This document shows positions 60,126 to 64,000 of a stretch of 64,000 bases of DNA, one piece after another. The notes beneath the pieces are model-generated. The model ran no database searches, had not been told where the DNA came from, and saw only the letters and a program-made list of their open reading frames with translations. Source of the DNA: Listeria monocytogenes ATCC 19117 (GTDB lineage: Bacteria > Bacillota > Bacilli > Lactobacillales > Listeriaceae); contig NC_018584.1 of the NCBI RefSeq assembly GCF_000307025.1, positions 1,302,001 through 1,366,000 of the forward strand, read 5' to 3'. A program made the translations under genes and the position numbers. Within the stretch, counting starts at the first letter, position 1, and every line of letters starts with the position of its first letter.

Positions 60126-60445
60126 TTTTTCTCAGAAACATTTCCTGAGCTATCTATCTTGATGCTATTTCCATTAGGACAAGATTTTTGGTTAGCTTTT
60201 AGATAACCTCCACTTACTAAATCAGCTACAGAAGGGATTGAATTTTTATCTAATTGGTAGGACTGAACTTGACCTTGAACCATTGAAATAAAGGCCTCGC
60301 ATCCTTTATCGTTGATTGACTTACTTTGTGATACTATGTTGGGAATAGTAAGGAGTAACAAAACACTAACCACTAACAATACAATTAACATCTCCACCAA
60401 AGTAAAGCCTCGCTCATCTCGCCAATCAATTTTCTTTTTAAACAT
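60122..60445 (-). CDS. comGC: Major competence pseudopilin ComGC
   Basis: 107-aa main subunit of the DNA-uptake pseudopilus. Prepilin site RGFTLVEMLIVLLVVSVLLLL cleaved after Gly. ATG at 60445 follows AAAGGAGGAG, which overlaps the comGB stop. Confidence 0.93.
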   Translation of the reverse strand: MFKKKIDWRDERGFTLVEMLIVLLVVSVLLLLTIPNIVSQSKSINDKGCEAFISMVQGQVQSYQLDKNSIPSVADLVSGGYLKANQKSCPNGNSIKIDSSGNVSEKK

Positions 60446-60459
60446 TAAAACTCCTCCTT

Positions 60460-61491
60460 TTAAATTTGATTTACCATAGAAAACATGGGATATAAAATGG
60501 ATAAATAAATGGATACAATTAAAATACCAATAACAATAAAAACAATTGGTTGGATAAATGAAAATAATTTTTCGGTCTTTTGAAGTGATTTCTGATGACA
60601 TAAGTTATAATAAAATAAAAATTCTTCTGCTAAATTACCATTTTTTTCACCGTGGATAGCAATGTAATAAAGTTCTCTTTCAAATATAGGCATTTTTTCT
60701 AGTGCTTTTGTTAGTGATAATCCTTGTTCAAGCGTAGGAAGGATTTGCCTGGCGATTGCTTGAAAGAATGCGGGCGATTCTTCTTGCGCGAAGAGGTGCA
60801 TAATATGCGTTATAGATAAACCGCTTTTCAGCAGATATCCAAGTTCGCGCGAAAGGTATTGCGAATAATGAATTCTTGAAAATTGGCGAATATATGGAAT
60901 TCGACAATAAAAATAAGCTCGGTCGTAAGCATTTTTTTGCTTTTGTTTTCGAATAAGGAAACTGAAGATTAGAAAAAGGCTAAGTAAAAAAATTCCTAAT
61001 AAAACTGGAATTTTTTCAAGCAGGAAATAAGTGAATTTAGTTCCGACTGTGCCGTTAGTTGATAATTGTGTAAATAAAAGTTCGAATTTAGGTAAGAGAA
61101 AAATTCGAAGCAAGAAGAACACCAGAATAACAGTAGAGAATAAGACTAGTGGATATTGGAAGGTCTTCATTAATGCGTTTTTTTCCTCCGCTTTTCTTTT
61201 CATATGGACGCCGGTTTCGTGAATTGTTTGCAAAAAGTAACCGTGACTAGAAGCATAATGAAGTTGTGAACAAATGAATTCAGGAAATCCGTTTTTTGAA
61301 AGAGCATAGGAAAAAGAATTTCCGTTTGCAAGTGAAGTGATAATTTGTTCATATCTTTTGCGATATTTGGGCGAAGTAATGCTTAAATAGCTAATGGTCG
61401 CATCTAATGAGAATCCCTTTTCGAGTAAACTGGCAACTCTAATTAAAAATTCTCCGTCCTCTTTCCAATTAGTGCGCTGAAAAAAAACCAT
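60460..61491 (-). CDS. comGB: Competence membrane platform protein ComGB
   Basis: 343-aa GspF/PilC-type inner-membrane protein that anchors pseudopilus assembly. Three hydrophobic segments (about 115-135, 163-185, 313-338) separate two related cytoplasmic domains, with FARQILPTLEQGLSL-type repeats. ATG at 61491 lies 6 nt after AAAGGAG. Confidence 0.93.
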   Translation of the reverse strand: MVFFQRTNWKEDGEFLIRVASLLEKGFSLDATISYLSITSPKYRKRYEQIITSLANGNSFSYALSKNGFPEFICSQLHYASSHGYFLQTIHETGVHMKRKAEEKNALMKTFQYPLVLFSTVILVFFLLRIFLLPKFELLFTQLSTNGTVGTKFTYFLLEKIPVLLGIFLLSLFLIFSFLIRKQKQKNAYDRAYFYCRIPYIRQFSRIHYSQYLSRELGYLLKSGLSITHIMHLFAQEESPAFFQAIARQILPTLEQGLSLTKALEKMPIFERELYYIAIHGEKNGNLAEEFLFYYNLCHQKSLQKTEKLFSFIQPIVFIVIGILIVSIYLSILYPMFSMVNQI

Positions 61492-62491
61492 AGGCAACTC
61501 CTTTCTCGAATGTTCTTTTAATAGGGTATTTAGGCTTAATCTGCTGTTTATTAGATTGGAAATAGGCTTTTATCTCTTGTTGCGTAAGAACTTCATAGAT
61601 AGCTGTTCTTTTTCGGTGCAAATGTGTACAAAAGGGATGGCATTTTTCTCCGCAGAAGGTGCAAACTAGGTGTGTCAGCTTCTGAAAACTGATTCCTAGT
61701 AAGCATTGCGCTAATTCTTCTGAGCTAATACCGAATTCAAGTAATCTTAATAAAACTCCGTAAGCATCTCCGGCATGAACCGTGCTTAAAACTAAGTGAC
61801 CGGTTAATGCAGCACGAACAACTATTTTAGCGGTTTCTGCATCGCGTATTTCCCCGATAATTAAAATATCAGGATCATGGCGTAAGACGGAGCGAATGAT
61901 TGGTGCATAGGTAATGCTTGCCTTTTCGTTCACTTCGATTTGGAGAAAGCCGGGAGAATGATGTTCAACAGGATCTTCAATTGTAATGATTTGCATTTCA
62001 TCTTTATTTTCTATAGAAGAAACAAGGCTATACATAGAACTGGACTTACCACTACCTGTGCTACCGGAAAAAAGAAACAAGCCTGTTTGGTTTTTACACT
62101 GTTGTTGAATTTGATTAGTGGATCTAGGAAAAACACTAGATTTTAAAAATGGGATAGGGTACTTGTAACGAAAAATTCGAATGACCATGCTTTCATGAAA
62201 ATCTTTGCTAGGCATAGTAGAAAGCCGTATAGCAATTTTTTCTGTGTTTGTATTTTTTTCAAAGCTACCAGATTGAGGTCGTCTTTTTTCGCTTATATCC
62301 AAAGCTGCTTGGAATTTAAGAAAAGATATTAACTTTTCCCCTACATCTATTGGAAGGTAAAGAAGCGGAATCAATGTCCCGTTTACCCGAAGACGGAGTA
62401 AGTAACGGTTTGAGAGTGGATGAATATGAACATCACTTGCATGGACACGTAATGCTTGAGTTATGATGTGTTCTGTCATTTTTTGCGGCAT
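61469..62491 (-). CDS. comGA: Competence traffic ATPase ComGA
   Basis: 340-aa PilB/GspE-type ATPase powering pseudopilus assembly. Walker A SGSTGSGKSSSMYSL, Asp box TIEDPVEH, Walker B ILIIGEIRDAETA, His box LTGHLVLSTVHA, and a C-terminal cysteine motif (CTFCGEKCHPFC). ATG at 62491 follows AAGGAGG. The comGB gene starts inside its 3' end. Confidence 0.95.
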   Translation of the reverse strand: MPQKMTEHIITQALRVHASDVHIHPLSNRYLLRLRVNGTLIPLLYLPIDVGEKLISFLKFQAALDISEKRRPQSGSFEKNTNTEKIAIRLSTMPSKDFHESMVIRIFRYKYPIPFLKSSVFPRSTNQIQQQCKNQTGLFLFSGSTGSGKSSSMYSLVSSIENKDEMQIITIEDPVEHHSPGFLQIEVNEKASITYAPIIRSVLRHDPDILIIGEIRDAETAKIVVRAALTGHLVLSTVHAGDAYGVLLRLLEFGISSEELAQCLLGISFQKLTHLVCTFCGEKCHPFCTHLHRKRTAIYEVLTQQEIKAYFQSNKQQIKPKYPIKRTFEKGVAYGFFSAH

Positions 62492-62563
62492 AAGAACCTC
62501 CTTACAAGTCATATTCCTCAAAAGTAAACAAAATCCTTTGTGTCCCAATCTTTCACAAAAACG

Positions 62564-62597
62564 AAAATAGTATTTTCTAAATGCAAAAGTAGCATTT
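62564..62597. promoter_or_regulatory. ComK K-site upstream of comGA
   Basis: Two AT-boxes, AAAA-TAGTA-TTTT (62564-62576) and AAAA-GTAGC-ATTT (62585-62597), separated by exactly 8 nt, one of the spacings used by B. subtilis ComK. It lies 73 nt upstream of the comGA start. Confidence 0.7.
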
Positions 62598-62792
62598 CAA
62601 GCTAAAATAATATTGAAAGTGGTATTTTAGAAGCAAATAAGTGAATAAAAAATTTTTTTCGATTTTGATGATTTTCACAATCTATGTGCAATGAATAACA
62701 AGCGTATAATTAAACGGTAATATCGCAATAAAGCCCTTACATTCCGAACCAATATCAAAAATAAAGAAAATTTAAGCTTTAAAACTAATTAT

Positions 62793-62821
62793 TTGCCGAA
62801 CAATACAACTCATGATAAGCT
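62793..62821 (+). promoter_or_regulatory. Candidate promoter of the gcv operon leader
   Basis: TTGCCG (62793-62798), 17-nt spacer, TAAGCT (62816-62821) with upstream TGA, giving a transcript start shortly before the glycine aptamer. A second TATAAT at 62705-62710 is possible. Confidence 0.45.
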
Positions 62822-62845
62822 ATAGAAAAGGCAAATACATAATAG

Positions 62846-62960
62846 AATTAGCGGGTGAATGTAAGCAGAGAGACTGCGAAAAGCGGCGCCGACGGGGAAA
62901 GCATGTATTATGTGAAACTCTCAGGCAAAAGGATGTTTACGGGACGCAACTCTGGAGTCA
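62846..62960 (+). ncRNA. Glycine riboswitch, single aptamer
   Basis: Contains the conserved glycine aptamer blocks GGCGCCGACGGGG, GAAACTCTCAGGCAAAAGGA and GACGCAACTCTGGAG. Only one aptamer is present, not the common tandem pair. It precedes a terminator and gcvT, consistent with glycine-induced readthrough. Confidence 0.92.
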
Positions 62961-62975
62961 TTTTTGTGTTACGAC

Positions 62976-63003
62976 AGGGCTTATGAACCATATAAGCCTT
63001 TTT
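62976..63003 (+). terminator. Expression-platform terminator of the glycine riboswitch
   Basis: 9-bp stem around GGCTTAT / ATAAGCC with one G-U, followed by five T, between the aptamer and gcvT. Confidence 0.8.
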
Positions 63004-63029
63004 GTTATGTGAAAAAGGAGGATATAATT

Positions 63030-64000
63030 ATGACAGAGTTACTAAAAACACCGATTCATCCACTTTATGCAAAATATGGTGCGAAAACCATTGATTTTGG
63101 TGGATGGGATTTACCGGTACAATTTGCTGGTATAAAAGCAGAACATGAGGCCGTGCGAACTGATGCAGGGCTATTTGATGTGTCTCACATGGGAGAAATT
63201 CTAGTAAAAGGACCGGATAGTACTTCTTATTTACAGTATTTGTTAACCAATGACATTGAAAAAATAAAAATCGGAAAAGCACAATATAATATTATGTGCT
63301 ATGAAACTGGTGGAACAGTGGACGATTTAGTAGTTTACAAGAAATCAGAAACGGAATACATACTTGTTGTCAATGCAGCAAATACGGATAAGGATTTTGA
63401 ATGGATGGTTAAAAATATTCGCGGGGATGTTTCTGTTACCAATGTATCTTCGGAATATGGACAATTAGCACTTCAAGGGCCAAACGCAGAAAAAATTCTC
63501 GCAAAACTAACGGATGTAGATTTAAGTTCGATTAGCTTCTTTGGATTTGTGGAGGATGCGGATGTAGCAGGAGTGAAAACAATCATTTCAAGAAGTGGCT
63601 ATACTGGAGAAGATGGATTTGAAATTTATATGCCAAGCGCTGATGCAGGAAAAGTTTTTGAGGCAATTTTAGCTGAAGGAGTAGCTCCAATTGGTTTAGG
63701 TGCACGGGATACATTGCGCTTAGAGGCGGTACTTGCGCTTTATGGGCAAGAATTGAGCAAGGACATTACACCACTTGAAGCAGGGCTTAATTTTGCTGTT
63801 AAATTAAAAAAAGAAGCAGATTTTATAGGTAAAGAAGCGCTTATTAAACAAAAAGAAGCAGGGCTGAATAGAAAACTAGTTGGTATTGAATTAATTGAAC
63901 GAGGTATTCCGCGTCACGATTATCCAGTATTTCTAAATGAGGAAGAAATTGGCATTGTGACTTCTGGTACCCAATCACCCACACTTGGAACAAATATTGG
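63030..64000 (+). CDS. gcvT: Glycine cleavage system T protein, N-terminal part
   Basis: Aminomethyltransferase moving the methylene group of glycine to tetrahydrofolate. About 323 residues are in the window; the 3' end is missing. Visible: [21 protein letters not shown], the folate-site region [11 protein letters not shown], and [15 protein letters not shown] at 63030 follows AAGGAGG. Controlled by the riboswitch upstream; gcvP genes are expected beyond the window. Confidence 0.96.
   Translation, partial: MTELLKTPIHPLYAKYGAKTIDFGGWDLPVQFAGIKAEHEAVRTDAGLFDVSHMGEILVKGPDSTSYLQYLLTNDIEKIKIGKAQYNIMCYETGGTVDDLVVYKKSETEYILVVNAANTDKDFEWMVKNIRGDVSVTNVSSEYGQLALQGPNAEKILAKLTDVDLSSISFFGFVEDADVAGVKTIISRSGYTGEDGFEIYMPSADAGKVFEAILAEGVAPIGLGARDTLRLEAVLALYGQELSKDITPLEAGLNFAVKLKKEADFIGKEALIKQKEAGLNRKLVGIELIERGIPRHDYPVFLNEEEIGIVTSGTQSPTLGTNI

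Noticed and set aside
62812-63012. 66-aa ORF over the glycine riboswitch
   Set aside because: It covers the conserved aptamer and terminator, which explain the sequence better.

Overview
The window is a chromosome segment of a low-GC Gram-positive bacterium, almost certainly Listeria monocytogenes or a very close relative. The gene order (parE-parC-luxS-internalin-oatA, miaA-hfq-hflX, glnR-glnA, lexA/yneA, pyrH-frr-uppS-cdsA-dxr-rseP-proS-polC, rimP-nusA-ylxR-ylxQ-infB-ylxP-rbfA-truB-ribCF-rpsO-pnpA, gluP-yqgQ-glcK, comGA-GG, gcvT) is the one I know from Listeria. An LPXTG internalin next to the peptidoglycan O-acetyltransferase gene fits that genus. The naming rests on recognising proteins and order; no database was searched.

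Layout. 1-6 kb: plsY (partial), a CoA-binding protein, topoisomerase IV, luxS. 6-10.3 kb: surface region with the worn 3' end of a probable lost LPXTG gene, an InlK-like internalin, and oatA convergent to it. 10.5-13.2 kb: glycerophosphodiesterase and glpD, the latter behind a leader terminator. 13.3-19.1 kb: miaA-hfq-hflX, a PLP enzyme and glnRA with two GlnR boxes. 19.2-25.1 kb: ArsB-type transporter, acetyltransferase, divergent SOS pair lexA/yneA with three LexA boxes, tkt, yneF. 25.2-29.4 kb: a leftward accessory cassette (unknown 124-aa protein, SNF2-type ATPase, IbrA-like PAPS-reductase/DUF3440 protein, IbrB-like ParB protein, methyltransferase). 29.6-51.5 kb: rightward housekeeping genes for UMP kinase, ribosome recycling, isoprenoid and phospholipid synthesis, replication, and the nusA-infB translation operon through pnpA. 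51.6-58.7 kb: an rsgA-type GTPase, two membrane-anchored coiled-coil proteins, rpmG, folate ligase, rhomboid protease, glucokinase, a lipoprotein. 58.7-62.5 kb: leftward comG operon, all seven frames open, with a ComK-type K-site. 62.8-64 kb: glycine riboswitch and the start of gcvT.

Regulation visible in the sequence includes SigB-like promoters before hfq and before the YqgU-like lipoprotein gene, GlnR boxes, LexA boxes, a K-site, a single-aptamer glycine riboswitch, and structured leaders before glpD, rimP, rpsO and pnpA. A short upstream ORF with a possible ribosome-binding-site hairpin precedes the rsgA-type gene.

The best candidate for an uncharacterised system is the 25-29 kb cassette. 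It combines a ParB-fold protein, a PP-loop sulfur-transferase-like protein and a SNF2 ATPase, the kind of combination seen in DNA-modification, defence or phage-borne regulatory loci, set between ordinary housekeeping genes. The pnpA leader RNA and the rsgA leader are the next most interesting.
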